NCBI GenBank assembly: GCA_025963725.1
Contig: JAOQAE010000004.1
Location: 124,001 to 188,000, forward strand
From: Bacteroidota bacterium
GTDB lineage: Bacteria > Bacteroidota > Bacteroidia > 2-12-FULL-35-15
DNA length: 64,000 bases
Direction: 5' to 3'
Shown here: piece after piece, positions 8,193 through 16,609 of the stretch
Position numbering within the stretch: position 1 is the stretch's first letter
Layout: every line of letters starts with the position of its first letter
The notes under the pieces: generated by a model
What the model was told of the DNA's origin: nothing
The model's input: the letters and a program-made list of their open reading frames with translations, nothing else
The model's database searches: none
Program-made: the position numbers and the translations under genes

Positions 8193-8759
8193 ATGAAAAA
8201 AGTAAATGTCCTCTTGATCCTTGCCGCATGTTCGGTGCTTGCATACGGATTTATCGCAAAAACAAATACCCCCGCACAGTCTGGTGCCGTTGAGGGAACA
8301 AATGTCGGAAATATTGCTCCGGACCTTAAATTCATGAGCCCGCAGGGAAAAGAGATCGCTCTTTCTTCCTTACGCGGAAAAGTAGTGCTGATCGATTTCT
8401 GGGCTTCCTGGTGCGGCCCCTGCAGAAGGGAAATGCCAACCGTGGTTGCTGCATACAATAAGTTCAAGGATCAGAAATTCAATAAGAAAGCAAAAGGATT
8501 CACCATCTATAGCTTATCGCTCGATAACAATAAGGATGCATGGGTGAACGCCATCGCGAAAGATGGCCTTGTATGGGAAAACCATGTAAGCGACCTTGGC
8601 GGATGGCAGTCGAAAGGCGCCGCACAGTACGGCGTTACGGGCATCCCTGCGGGCTTCTTAATTGACGAGAACGGTGTGATCGTTGCAAAAGGCGATGTGC
8701 TGAGAGGCCCGGGACTTGAGAACGAGCTGAACAAGCTGATCAAGACAGGCGCAAAATAA
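8193..8759 (+). CDS. TlpA-family membrane-anchored thioredoxin
   Basis: A 188-residue periplasm-facing thiol-disulfide oxidoreductase. Residues about 3-20 form a signal or anchor segment ('VNVLLILAACSVLAYGFIA'). The AhpC/TSA-TlpA fold follows with 'WASWCGPCRREMP', giving the redox pair in a WCGPC motif, and the cis-Pro region 'YGVTGIPAGFLID'. Proteins of this group reduce or rearrange disulfides, for instance in cytochrome c maturation; the target here is not shown. It stands alone, with a terminator 69 bases downstream. Confidence 0.9.
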   Translation: MKKVNVLLILAACSVLAYGFIAKTNTPAQSGAVEGTNVGNIAPDLKFMSPQGKEIALSSLRGKVVLIDFWASWCGPCRREMPTVVAAYNKFKDQKFNKKAKGFTIYSLSLDNNKDAWVNAIAKDGLVWENHVSDLGGWQSKGAAQYGVTGIPAGFLIDENGVIVAKGDVLRGPGLENELNKLIKTGAK

Positions 8760-8787
8760 GCAGCGGATACGAAAGGCTAAAACCGTC

Positions 8788-8820
8788 ATTCGTACAATTC
8801 GTAACTATTCGTATTTCGTA
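8788..8820. repeat. ATTCGTA tandem repeat
   Basis: Four imperfect copies of ATTCGTA in the spacer after the TlpA gene. The same unit recurs at 22968-23000. Confidence 0.5.
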
Positions 8821-8827
8821 GGAATAT

Positions 8828-8865
8828 AAAAGACAGGATTCATTTGGGTCCTGTCTTTTGTTTTT
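8828..8865 (+). terminator. Rho-independent terminator after the TlpA gene
   Basis: AAAAGACAGGA and TCCTGTCTTTT form a perfect 11-bp stem with a 10-base loop, followed by GTTTTT. The A/T ends suggest it works in either direction. Confidence 0.85.
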
Positions 8866-8868
8866 CCT

Positions 8869-8876
8869 TAGCTTTG
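8869..8876 (+). promoter_or_regulatory. -7 box (TAGCTTTG) for the OmpA fusion gene
   Basis: TAGCTTTG matches TAnnTTTG and lies directly after the terminator, 21 bases before the ATG at 8898. A TTTG at 8843-8846 is 22 bases upstream, near the expected -33 spacing, though it falls in the terminator loop. Confidence 0.5.
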
Positions 8877-8897
8877 GTTCTTAAATAAGAACAAATC

Positions 8898-10451
8898 ATG
8901 AAAAAACTGCTTTTGATTCTTTGCCTCCTGGGCCCGCTGTTTTCGTTCGCACAAACAACGAAACCCGCAGTGCACATGGGCTGTTACGCCAGCGGCGATA
9001 CGCTTACCGTTGAAGCCGTGAAGCGTGTGAGCTCGGTGAACCTGTTCGGCGACGGCTCGGGCGATTATAGCCTGAAGGAATGGAGCTTCGCCATGACCGT
9101 CAATAACAAAAAAACATACACTTTTAAGCACAACCCCAAGGCGACAAATGTGATCACCCCGCAAATGAAGGATGCCATGCTGGATAAGTTCAAGGCGGTG
9201 ACAAGAGTAGTCATCAAGGATATTGTGATCGAAAGAAAGGGCGTGGAATCGAAGCTCGACTCCGTAGTGTTTTACCTCAATAATAAAGCGCTGAAAGTAT
9301 GTGATGAAAAAACCGCACAGGCGAAGGACGACCTCATGCTGAAGTTTTCCTGCTTCAAGAACGGCGATGTGGCTTCCGTGAAAGACCTCCTGCATTACCC
9401 TACATTCTCCATCATTAATTTTAACCCGAAAGTGAACGTAAGGATCGTGTCGTATACGTTCGTGGTTCCGAAAATGGATGTGCGCAGAAATCCGAAGGCC
9501 ATCGAAGGAATTGAAAACACGGGCATCGAACTTAACGCGGAAAGCTTTGAGATGGCAAAGAAGCTGGCCCCCGGCGAAGAGTTCATGATCAGCAACATCA
9601 AGGTGGAATTCAGCAACAGCAAAACAAAAACGAAGGAGATCGTTACCGTAGCGCCTATCAGCATCAGCATTGCGCGGAAAAGCAGTGAAGCCTGCGGCGA
9701 GGCCGGTTCCGACACGCTCTTTGTGCTCGAGTATTCAGGGAAGCTGCTCACCGGTAAGGACCGGAATCTGCCGGTAGTGGGCGAAAAAGTGCAGCTGAAG
9801 GATTCGCGCGATTCCGTGGTACAGATCACCGTTACCAACAGCTATGGAGATTTTACGTTCCGCAATCTCAAAGCCGATGAATCTTACAAGCTGAGCGTGA
9901 TGGCGGCCGATAACCCGAAGCTGAAGGACCAGATCCTTTACCTCGCCAAGGTGGACGGCACCATTGTGAAAAGCTTTGAGAAAAAAGGGAACCTGTTCGT
10001 TTATTCCGTGCTTCCCGCCGAGCTGTTCCAGCTGGCAAAGGAGGACGAGGAAGATACCGAGCTCCGCATCCGTAATTTCGGAAAGTCGAGCCAGAGTGAG
10101 CTTACCGTGATCGAGGATATTTACTATGCGCCCAATTCATACGAGATCAACGACCTTTCCATCGCGCAGCTGGATAAGATCATCAGCGCGATGAAGCAGA
10201 ACCCCGCTTTAAAACTTGCTATTTCCAGCCATACCGATGCCAACGGCGATGATGCCTACAACATGGGGCTTTCGGAAAAAAGAGCGAAAAAAGTAATGGA
10301 ATACCTCGTTGCAAAAGGCATCGGGCAGGAGCGGCTGAAAGCCAAAGGATTCGGCGAAACGATGATCAAGAACCGCTGTAAGAATGGCGTGGATTGCTCG
10401 GAGCTGGAGCATGAATTGAACAGGCGGACGGAATTCAAGTTCACAAAATAA
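8898..10451 (+). CDS. GldM-like / Cna-B-like / OmpA fusion protein
   Basis: A 517-residue envelope protein. After a signal peptide ending 'FSFA' before Q, residues about 20-140 and 165-255 each resemble a GldM C-terminal domain: 'EWSFAMTVNNKKTYTF' with 'VIKDIVIERKG', and 'VSYTFVVPKMDV' with 'LAPGEEFMISNIKVEF'. Residues about 275-350 look like a carboxypeptidase-regulatory (Cna-B) fold ('TVTNSYGDFTFRNLKADESYKLSV'). Residues about 400-517 are an OmpA domain that should bind peptidoglycan ('IYYAPNSYEINDLS', 'SSHTDANGDDAYNMGLSEKRA', 'LNRRTEF'). GldM is a core motor protein of gliding and type IX secretion; the two GldM-like matches are by eye and need a profile search. Confidence 0.7.
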   Translation: MKKLLLILCLLGPLFSFAQTTKPAVHMGCYASGDTLTVEAVKRVSSVNLFGDGSGDYSLKEWSFAMTVNNKKTYTFKHNPKATNVITPQMKDAMLDKFKAVTRVVIKDIVIERKGVESKLDSVVFYLNNKALKVCDEKTAQAKDDLMLKFSCFKNGDVASVKDLLHYPTFSIINFNPKVNVRIVSYTFVVPKMDVRRNPKAIEGIENTGIELNAESFEMAKKLAPGEEFMISNIKVEFSNSKTKTKEIVTVAPISISIARKSSEACGEAGSDTLFVLEYSGKLLTGKDRNLPVVGEKVQLKDSRDSVVQITVTNSYGDFTFRNLKADESYKLSVMAADNPKLKDQILYLAKVDGTIVKSFEKKGNLFVYSVLPAELFQLAKEDEEDTELRIRNFGKSSQSELTVIEDIYYAPNSYEINDLSIAQLDKIISAMKQNPALKLAISSHTDANGDDAYNMGLSEKRAKKVMEYLVAKGIGQERLKAKGFGETMIKNRCKNGVDCSELEHELNRRTEFKFTK

Positions 10452-10454
10452 ATT

Positions 10455-10480
10455 ACCGCAGAGGCGCAAAGACGAAGAGG
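10455..10480. repeat. GCAGAG-type intergenic repeat, degenerate
   Basis: Reads CCGCAGAGGCGCAAAGACGAAGAG, related to the three-unit copy at 3411-3436. Confidence 0.5.
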
Positions 10481-10742
10481 TTTGTCGGGACGGGCACGCA
10501 AAAAAATCAATCGCTAAGCGATACAATCTGCCTTCATTTAATTCATACAGAATCTGTGAATCTGCGGCAGATAAAGCATTACAGCAAATAACAAGATCCC
10601 TCCGCTGCGGTCGGGATGACAACTGCTCCGGCAAAGCCATAGCAGGATCAGATCATAATTAATCATAGGTCGCTCAAGCGATCATCGTTTAAAGCATAAA
10701 AATCTTAAGAGATCTGCGTTCCATTCTACACAGCTTTAGCAA

Positions 10743-10758
10743 CGTAGCACGGAATGAC
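10743..10758. repeat. Single arm of the GTCATTCCGTGCTACG repeat
   Basis: Sixteen bases identical to the reverse complement of the left arm at 53713. A related arm, GATCCCTCCGCTGCGGTCGGGATGAC, lies at 10595-10620. Confidence 0.55.
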
Positions 10759-10833
10759 TGTGTCATTGCGGGAGCCTATGCTTTTTTTAATTGAATTGCG
10801 GCAGCCCGGGCAAATTATGTCAAATTGTCTTAT

Positions 10834-10841
10834 TATCTTTG
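10834..10841 (+). promoter_or_regulatory. -7 box (TATCTTTG) for grpE-dnaJ
   Basis: TATCTTTG matches TAnnTTTG and lies 40 bases before the first possible grpE ATG. No CIRCE (HrcA) element is visible nearby. Confidence 0.45.
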
Positions 10842-10881
10842 TTGGCAGGCATTTTGAATAACCGGATGGTCTGAAAAATGA

Positions 10882-11460
10882 ATGAAAAACATTAAAAAAT
10901 TATTTAAAAAGATGAGCACACAGGAGAACGAAACCGTGAATGAGCAAAACGAGCAGGAACAGGAGCAGCAGCAACAGGAGAGCCCTGTACAGGAGTCCGA
11001 CCCGAGGGATGTTAAATTGAGCGAGATGAAGGCAAAGGTGGATGAGCTGAATGATAAATACCTCCGTTTGTATTCCGAATTTGATAATTTCAGGAAGCGC
11101 ACTGCAAAAGAAAAGCAGGAGCTGATCCAGTCCGGTGGCGAAGATGTTTTTAAAAGCATACTTCCTGTGATCGACGACTTTGAAAGGGCCATTAAATCAA
11201 ACAGCGAAACCTCCGATGTGAAAGCCGTGAACGATGGTGTAAACCTCATTTATAACAAACTGAAATCAACCCTGAACCAGAAGGGCCTTGAAGAGATGAA
11301 AGCGCTGGGTGAGCCTTTCAATGCCGATGTGCACGAGGCGATCACCAGCATTCCTTCACCTTCCGAAGACATGAAAGGCAAAGTGCTGGATGAGCTCGAA
11401 AAAGGATATATGCTGAATGGAAAGATCATCCGCTTCGCAAAAGTGGTGATCGGAAATTAA
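10882..11460 (+). CDS. grpE: Nucleotide exchange factor GrpE
   Basis: A 192-residue protein: an acidic Glu/Gln-rich N-terminal tail (about 10-40), a long coiled coil ('LSEMKAKVDELNDKYLRLYS') running into 'EFDNFRKRTAKEKQEL', then the C-terminal beta domain ending 'ALGEPFNADVHEAI' and 'LNGKIIRFAKVVIGN'. It releases ADP from DnaK and acts with DnaJ, encoded 50 bases downstream. ATG 10912 (MSTQENE) is an equally good start, ten codons in, because the tail is not conserved. dnaK is not in the window. Confidence 0.93.
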   Translation: MKNIKKLFKKMSTQENETVNEQNEQEQEQQQQESPVQESDPRDVKLSEMKAKVDELNDKYLRLYSEFDNFRKRTAKEKQELIQSGGEDVFKSILPVIDDFERAIKSNSETSDVKAVNDGVNLIYNKLKSTLNQKGLEEMKALGEPFNADVHEAITSIPSPSEDMKGKVLDELEKGYMLNGKIIRFAKVVIGN

Positions 11461-11510
11461 TGAGAGTTAAATTGTGCCGCACATTGTAGTGCAGAAGAAA
11501 CATACAGATT

Positions 11511-12665
11511 ATGTCAAAAAGAGATTATTACGAGATCCTGGAAGTGTCGAGGAGCGCGAGTGCCGATGAGATAAAAAAGGCATACCGTAAAATGGCCATT
11601 AAATACCATCCCGATAAAAATCCGGGTGATAAGGCTGCGGAAGAGAAATTCAAGGAAGCTGCGGAAGCATACGAGATCCTGAGCAATGCCGAGAAAAAGC
11701 AGCGCTACGATCAGTACGGCCACGCCGGCGTTGGCGGAAGCTCCGGATTTGGCGGCGGAGGTGGCGGCGGCTTTGGCGGCATGAACATGGATGATATTTT
11801 CAGCCAGTTCGGCGATGTGTTCGGCGGACATTTCGGCGGCGGCGGATTTGGTGGAGGCAGAGGCAGGCGCGTAAACCGCGGATCCAACCTGCGCGGAAAA
11901 GTGAAGCTTACGCTGGAAGAGATCGCCAACGGAGTTGAGAAAAAAATTACGGTGAATAAGTTTGTTTCCTGCAAGCCTTGTAACGGCTCCGGGGCGCAGA
12001 ACGCTTCCGCTAAAAATACATGCTCTACCTGTCGCGGTACAGGCCAGGTTACCCGGATGACGCAAACCATCCTCGGTGCCATGCAAACCTCCAGCACCTG
12101 CCCGTCATGCGGAGGTGAAGGACAAACAATTACCGATAAATGTAAATCCTGCCATGGAGAAGGAATTGTGCGCGAAGAAGAAGTAGTTACATTCCAGGTG
12201 CCTGCAGGCGTTGCCGAAGGCATGCAGCTTTCCGTTGCAGGCCGTGGGAACATGGGCGCGCGCGGAGGTGTTGCCGGCGACCTGATCGTAGTGATCGAGG
12301 AAGTGGAGCATGAGCTGCTGAAGCGCGATGGAATGAACCTGTTCTACGATCATTACATCAGTATCGCGGATGCCGCGCTTGGCACACAGATCGAGGTTCC
12401 TACGATCGACGGAAAAGCAAAGGTGAAGATAGAGCCCGGAACGCAAAGCGGTAAAGTGCTGCGCTTAAAAGGCAAGGGGCTGCCCGACCTCAACAGCTAT
12501 TCACGCGGCGATATCCTGGTGAACATCAACGTATGGACACCGCAGAACCTGACCAAGGAAGAGAAGAAGATCCTGGAAGACCTGCGCAGCGCGGAAAATT
12601 TCAAACCGCACCCGAGCAGGAAAGACAAAGGCTTCTTTGAGCGGATGAAAGAATATTTCAATTAA
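11511..12665 (+). CDS. dnaJ: Chaperone protein DnaJ
   Basis: A 384-residue type I J-protein. J domain at residues 1-70 with the HPD tripeptide in '[10 protein letters not shown]'; Gly/Phe-rich linker about 75-125; then all four zinc-binding repeats, [24 protein letters not shown] and CKSCHGEG; then the C-terminal substrate-binding domains ('[21 protein letters not shown]', 'LRLKGKGLP'). It delivers unfolded clients to DnaK and stimulates its ATPase. It forms an operon with grpE and probably the three following genes. Confidence 0.97.
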   Translation: MSKRDYYEILEVSRSASADEIKKAYRKMAIKYHPDKNPGDKAAEEKFKEAAEAYEILSNAEKKQRYDQYGHAGVGGSSGFGGGGGGGFGGMNMDDIFSQFGDVFGGHFGGGGFGGGRGRRVNRGSNLRGKVKLTLEEIANGVEKKITVNKFVSCKPCNGSGAQNASAKNTCSTCRGTGQVTRMTQTILGAMQTSSTCPSCGGEGQTITDKCKSCHGEGIVREEEVVTFQVPAGVAEGMQLSVAGRGNMGARGGVAGDLIVVIEEVEHELLKRDGMNLFYDHYISIADAALGTQIEVPTIDGKAKVKIEPGTQSGKVLRLKGKGLPDLNSYSRGDILVNINVWTPQNLTKEEKKILEDLRSAENFKPHPSRKDKGFFERMKEYFN

Positions 12666-12684
12666 AGATCATTAACCATCGGTC

Positions 12685-13116
12685 ATGTTAAAAAGCGCGC
12701 TGGCCCTTTTCGTTTGTTTGCTTGCCGCGAATGTATTGCAGGCGCAGGACACGGTGAGGATCCGGCGGCCGGAAGATGACAGGTACTGCACGCTCCGGAT
12801 CTGTATCAAAAAAGAGTGCTTTACCGACAGCATTCCGCTGTCGGCACTTTCCGGTGATGTAAATATGGAGCTTACCATTGACGATCGCTGTGATACAAAG
12901 AAGCATGCAGATGTGTTTGTTGCTTCGTTTGAGCTCTGGGCAGGCAGCGGCGTTACGGCGCATTCGCTGATGGCGTACAGCTCCTTCTTCACAGGCTCCC
13001 AGAAGAAAATGCTCCTTAACCTGAAAAAAGGAGAAGCCTTCACAGTTAAAAATGTAGTGGTTCATGCGCCGGACGGGTTTGCAAAAATGGATTCCCTCCG
13101 CGTAATAATTAAATAA
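12685..13116 (+). CDS. Small secreted protein, possible single GldM-like domain
   Basis: A 143-residue protein with a signal peptide ('LALFVCLLAANVLQA' before Q). The rest, 'FELWAGSGVTAHSLMAYSSF' followed by 'LLNLKKGEAFTVKNVVVHAP', follows the same pattern as the GldM C-terminal domain: a beta hairpin, a Lys-rich loop, then '(L)KKGE-F-(V)-N-(V)-(V)'. Four Cys (in the segments 'YCTLRICIKKECF' and 'DDRCDT') could form disulfides. It sits between dnaJ and the ABC transporter genes, 9 bases before the latter. Function unknown; the GldM likeness is a visual inference. Confidence 0.55.
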   Translation: MLKSALALFVCLLAANVLQAQDTVRIRRPEDDRYCTLRICIKKECFTDSIPLSALSGDVNMELTIDDRCDTKKHADVFVASFELWAGSGVTAHSLMAYSSFFTGSQKKMLLNLKKGEAFTVKNVVVHAPDGFAKMDSLRVIIK

Positions 13117-13125
13117 CGATAAAGG

Positions 13126-14076
13126 ATGCCTTCAATTTTATCTGCTCAGAACATTGTTAAACGGTACGCAACACATACGGCGCTCGACGATGTATCACTT
13201 GAAATTCCCGCACAAAGTATTTTCGGATTGCTCGGCCCTAACGGCGCCGGCAAAACTTCGCTGATCCGCATCATCAACCAGATCACCGGCCCCGATTCGG
13301 GCACCGTGCTGTTTGAAGGGCAGAAGCTTTCTCCGCAGCATATCGAAAACATCGGCTACCTGCCGGAAGAAAGAGGGCTCTATAAAAAGATGGAAGTGGG
13401 CGAGCAGGCTTTGTACCTTGCGCAGCTGAAGGGAATGCCAAAGGCCGAAGCGAAGAAAAAGCTGAAGGTTTGGTTCGATAAGTTCGATATGAACGCATGG
13501 TGGAACAAAAAGGTGGAAGAGCTTTCAAAAGGGATGCAGCAAAAGGTGCAGTTCATTGTCACCGTGCTACACGAGCCGAAGCTGCTCATCCTCGATGAGC
13601 CGTTCAGCGGCTTCGACCCGATCAATGCCAACCTTATTAAGAACGAGATCCTGAGCCTGAAGGAAAAAGGCTCCACGATCCTTTTTTCTACACATAACAT
13701 GGGCTCGGTGGAAGAGCTGTGCGATCACATCGCGCTGATCAACCGTTCGAAAAAGATCCTCGACGGGCCGGTGAAGGAGATCCGCAAAAATCATAAATCG
13801 AATACATACGAGATCGAGTTCAGCGGCAACATGATGGGCTTCACCAATTCACTGTGGACCTTCGGCAAGCTTGGAGAGCACAAGCTGGAAGGTGAGTACT
13901 GCAAGGCGCAGGTGGTGCTTACTCCCGGAACTACCGCGAACCAATTGCTGGAATCCATCCTGCCTGTAGCGCAGATCCATTCCTTCCGCGAGATCATTCC
14001 AAGTATGAACGATATTTTCATCTCGAAAGTGAACGCTGAAAACCCGTTGGGAACAAAAAGTAATTTCACTGAGTAA
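13126..14076 (+). CDS. ABC transporter ATP-binding protein (NatA-type)
   Basis: A 316-residue nucleotide-binding subunit. Walker A 'GPNGAGKTS' (about residue 38), signature 'LSKGMQQKV', Walker B 'LLILDEPFSG', then the switch His in 'ILFSTHNM'. The last 90 residues match the DUF4162 extension found on NatA-like exporters. It pairs with the permease 63 bases downstream to form an ABC-2 type exporter, probably of ions, drugs or lipids; the substrate cannot be read from sequence. Confidence 0.92.
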   Translation: MPSILSAQNIVKRYATHTALDDVSLEIPAQSIFGLLGPNGAGKTSLIRIINQITGPDSGTVLFEGQKLSPQHIENIGYLPEERGLYKKMEVGEQALYLAQLKGMPKAEAKKKLKVWFDKFDMNAWWNKKVEELSKGMQQKVQFIVTVLHEPKLLILDEPFSGFDPINANLIKNEILSLKEKGSTILFSTHNMGSVEELCDHIALINRSKKILDGPVKEIRKNHKSNTYEIEFSGNMMGFTNSLWTFGKLGEHKLEGEYCKAQVVLTPGTTANQLLESILPVAQIHSFREIIPSMNDIFISKVNAENPLGTKSNFTE

Positions 14077-14078
14077 TT

Positions 14079-14103
14079 GTCATTGCGGGCATAGTAGCAC
14101 CCA
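14079..14103. repeat. GTCATTGCGGG intergenic element
   Basis: Begins GTCATTGCGGGC in the ABC spacer. Related starts occur at 10762 and 15515; all three lie between genes. Confidence 0.4.
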
Positions 14104-14139
14104 AGATTCGTAAATTAGAACAAATTCGTTATCCGTAAT

Positions 14140-15507
14140 ATGAATAAGATCCTTCTCATCATCAAGCGTGAATACCTTTCGAGGGTACGGAAAAAATCCT
14201 TCATTCTTATGACCATCCTCGGCCCGATACTGATGGCGGGAATCCTTGTGGTGCCGATCTGGCTGTCGCTTCAGAAATCCGAAAAGCAAAAGATAGAGGT
14301 GATCGATGAGAGCTACCAGTTCTCTTACATCAGCAGCAAGGACGGGCTTCGCAAAGGATTGATCCCGGAGAATGAAAGCGTTCATTTTGATTATCCCGAG
14401 ATAAAGATAGAAGATGCACGCGCCGGATTTTACGATACCGATTACGACGCCATCCTGTATGTGCCGCGGAACCTGCTGAATGGCGGACAGCTCGGCATCA
14501 GCCTTTTCTACAAGAAGCAGCTCAGCAACAGCGTGCAGGAGCACATCCGCACGAGCATGAGCAAAATGATCTACGAGGTAATGCTGTCGCAGAACAAGGT
14601 GAACATGAACGTGATCAAGGATGCGAAGGATAAATCTACGTTCGAGCTCAAAACGATCCAGCTGGATGAAACCGGCAAGGACAAAGAAACAAACACCGCG
14701 GTGAATGTCGGGATCGGCTTCGCATGCGCCATCGCTATTTATTTCCTGATCTTCTTTTACGGCGCCCAGGTAATGCGCGGCGTAATGGAAGAGAAGACCA
14801 GCCGCATCGTGGAGGTGATCCTGTCCTCCGTAAAGCCTTTTCAGCTGATGATGGGAAAGATCATCGGTGTGGCGATGGTAGGGCTTACACAGTTCATCCT
14901 TTGGGTGATCCTCACCACAAGCATTTATTCGATCGCTGCTGCAACCGTGCTGAAAGGCATGGACATTAAGCGCGTGCAGCAGAAGGAAGAGGTGATCCGC
15001 ATCAGCCAGGACCTCGATGCAAGCCACATGGGCAAGATCGAGCGCAACCCGGTGGTCGACCTCTGGAGCAAATTCGAGAATGTGGATATGCCCGAGATCC
15101 TTGTTTGCTTCCTGCTTTATTTCCTTGCCGGCTACCTGCTGTACAGCGCTCTTTTTGCTGCGATAGGCTCGGCTGTGGACAATGAAGCCGAAACCAACCA
15201 GTTCATGCTGCCCGTCACCATACCGCTCGTGTTCTCCTTTATGATCGCGCAGTTTGTTACCCAGGATCCGCAGGGAAGCCTCGCCTTCTGGTTCTCCATG
15301 ATCCCGCTTACATCGCCGGTGGTGATGATGGTGCGCCTTCCGTTCGGTGTGCCAATGTGGGAGCTGGCATTGTCCATAAGCCTGCTGATCGGCGGTTTTG
15401 TGGCAACCACCTGGCTTGCAGGCCGCATTTACCGCACCGGCATTCTTATGTATGGCAAAAAGGTAAGCTGGAAAGAGCTGGGTAAATGGCTGTTCTATAA
15501 GGGATAA
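14140..15507 (+). CDS. ABC-2 type exporter permease (NatB-type)
   Basis: A 455-residue membrane protein. One helix near the N-terminus (about 22-42, after 'REYLSRVRKKSFILMTILGP'), a large extracytoplasmic domain to about residue 185, then five or six helices in the second half. The conserved cytoplasmic motif 'VMEEKTSRIVEVILSSVKPFQLMMGKI' marks the NatB/ABC2_membrane_3 family. It forms the channel for the ATPase encoded upstream. An antisense open frame covers the whole gene but has no protein-like features. Confidence 0.9.
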   Translation: MNKILLIIKREYLSRVRKKSFILMTILGPILMAGILVVPIWLSLQKSEKQKIEVIDESYQFSYISSKDGLRKGLIPENESVHFDYPEIKIEDARAGFYDTDYDAILYVPRNLLNGGQLGISLFYKKQLSNSVQEHIRTSMSKMIYEVMLSQNKVNMNVIKDAKDKSTFELKTIQLDETGKDKETNTAVNVGIGFACAIAIYFLIFFYGAQVMRGVMEEKTSRIVEVILSSVKPFQLMMGKIIGVAMVGLTQFILWVILTTSIYSIAAATVLKGMDIKRVQQKEEVIRISQDLDASHMGKIERNPVVDLWSKFENVDMPEILVCFLLYFLAGYLLYSALFAAIGSAVDNEAETNQFMLPVTIPLVFSFMIAQFVTQDPQGSLAFWFSMIPLTSPVVMMVRLPFGVPMWELALSISLLIGGFVATTWLAGRIYRTGILMYGKKVSWKELGKWLFYKG

Positions 15508-15514
15508 TTTTAAC

Positions 15515-15553
15515 GTCATTGCGATCCGCCGCGGCGGAGAAGCAATCTCATCC
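15515..15553. repeat. GTCATTGCG...GCAATCTC palindromic element
   Basis: GTCATTGCGATCCGCC and GGCGGAGAAGCAATCTCATCC flank a CCGCCGCGGCGG palindrome. Ends are roughly inverted (ATTGCGA / GCAAT). Confidence 0.55.
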
Positions 15554-15646
15554 TAAGAACAATTTTATTGTTTCCATTGCTTGTATCCTACGCCTGTAAT
15601 AGCTACATTTAAGCCTATAAACAATTAATGAAGAGAGAAGCGATTT

Positions 15647-16570
15647 ATGAGGATTGCCGTTATAGACCTGGGGACAAATACATTCAACATTCTTATCGTA
15701 GAGGTCGCTTCCGATAAAAGCTACAGCACCATTTTCCAGGCAAAGCTTCCCGTAAAGCTTGGCGAAGGAGGCATCAACGAGAACATGATCCAGCCTGTGC
15801 CCTTTCAGCGCGGCATCAACGCCTTAAAACAGCACCAGAAAACCATAGAGCAGTATGATGTGCACCAGGTATATGCCTTTGCCACTTCGGCTGTGCGTGA
15901 AGCAGTCAACGGGCAGGAATTCGTGGAAAAGCTGAAGCTCGAGACAGGCTTTGAAGTGCAGGTGATCGATGGCGACAGGGAAGCCGAATTTATTTATTAC
16001 GGCGTGCGTGAAGCTGTGGAGCTTACGGATGAGAACTCGCTCATTATTGATATTGGCGGTGGCAGCACGGAGTTCATCATCGCCAACAAAGACAAGATCT
16101 TCTGGAAGCAAAGCTTTTTACTTGGGGCGGCACGCCTGCTCGAGCGCTTCAATCCTTCCGACCCCATTACCGATAAACAGATCGCAGAGATCAACAGCTA
16201 TCTGAAAGAGCAGCTGCAGCCATTGTTTGATGCGGTGCAGGAATATCCGGTAACAGAGCTGATCGGCTCATCCGGCTCTTTTGATTCGCTTGCGGAAATG
16301 ATCACGCACCGCTTTTACACGCCCGAGGTTCTCGATGGAAAAACGGAGTATACATTCAACCTCGATGATTGCGCCGCGGTGTATGATATTATTTTAAAGT
16401 CGACGCGCGAGGAACGCCTGAATATGAAAGGGCTTGTGGAAATGCGGGTGGACATGATCGTTATTTCCAGCATTATCGTTTATTTCACTCTTACATCCTT
16501 TGAGATAAAGAAGATGCGCCTCTCTACCTACGCCCTTAAAGAAGGCGTGATGTATGAGTTGCTGAATTGA
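15647..16570 (+). CDS. Ppx/GppA-family phosphatase
   Basis: A 307-residue enzyme of the actin-like ATPase fold. The first phosphate loop reads 'VIDLGTNTFNILIVEV' and the second 'IIDIGGGSTEFIIANK', with catalytic Glu expected in 'FATSAVREA'. Family members hydrolyse polyphosphate or the terminal phosphate of pppGpp. Length equals the short, two-domain form, lacking the C-terminal HD domain of E. coli Ppx. No polyphosphate kinase gene is adjacent. It lies 40 bases before the response regulator gene, which seems to have its own promoter. Confidence 0.9.
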   Translation: MRIAVIDLGTNTFNILIVEVASDKSYSTIFQAKLPVKLGEGGINENMIQPVPFQRGINALKQHQKTIEQYDVHQVYAFATSAVREAVNGQEFVEKLKLETGFEVQVIDGDREAEFIYYGVREAVELTDENSLIIDIGGGSTEFIIANKDKIFWKQSFLLGAARLLERFNPSDPITDKQIAEINSYLKEQLQPLFDAVQEYPVTELIGSSGSFDSLAEMITHRFYTPEVLDGKTEYTFNLDDCAAVYDIILKSTREERLNMKGLVEMRVDMIVISSIIVYFTLTSFEIKKMRLSTYALKEGVMYELLN

Positions 16571-16582
16571 TGCACGTTTTTT

Positions 16583-16590
16583 TAATTTTG
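16583..16590 (+). promoter_or_regulatory. -7 box (TAATTTTG) for the NtrX-like regulator
   Basis: TAATTTTG matches TAnnTTTG and lies 20 bases before the ATG at 16610, giving a very short leader. Confidence 0.45.
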
Positions 16591-16609
16591 AACTTCATAA
16601 CTTTACACA

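Larger units (their letters stand above)
10452..10881. other. Gene-free, repeat-rich spacer before grpE
   Basis: No supported gene in 430 bases. It is a mosaic of short intergenic repeats: a GCAGAG-type unit (10455-10480), a 'TCTGTGAATCTGCGGC' phrase (about 10551-10567), arms of the GATCCC...GGGATGAC type (10594-10620), an arm shared with the 53713 repeat (10743-10758) and GTCATTGCGGGAG (10762-10774). A -7 box for grpE lies at its end. Confidence 0.65.

Noticed and set aside
14080-15519. A 479-codon open frame on the minus strand
   Set aside because: It lies exactly opposite the ABC permease, is His/Asp/Leu-rich as antisense frames are, and has no domain.
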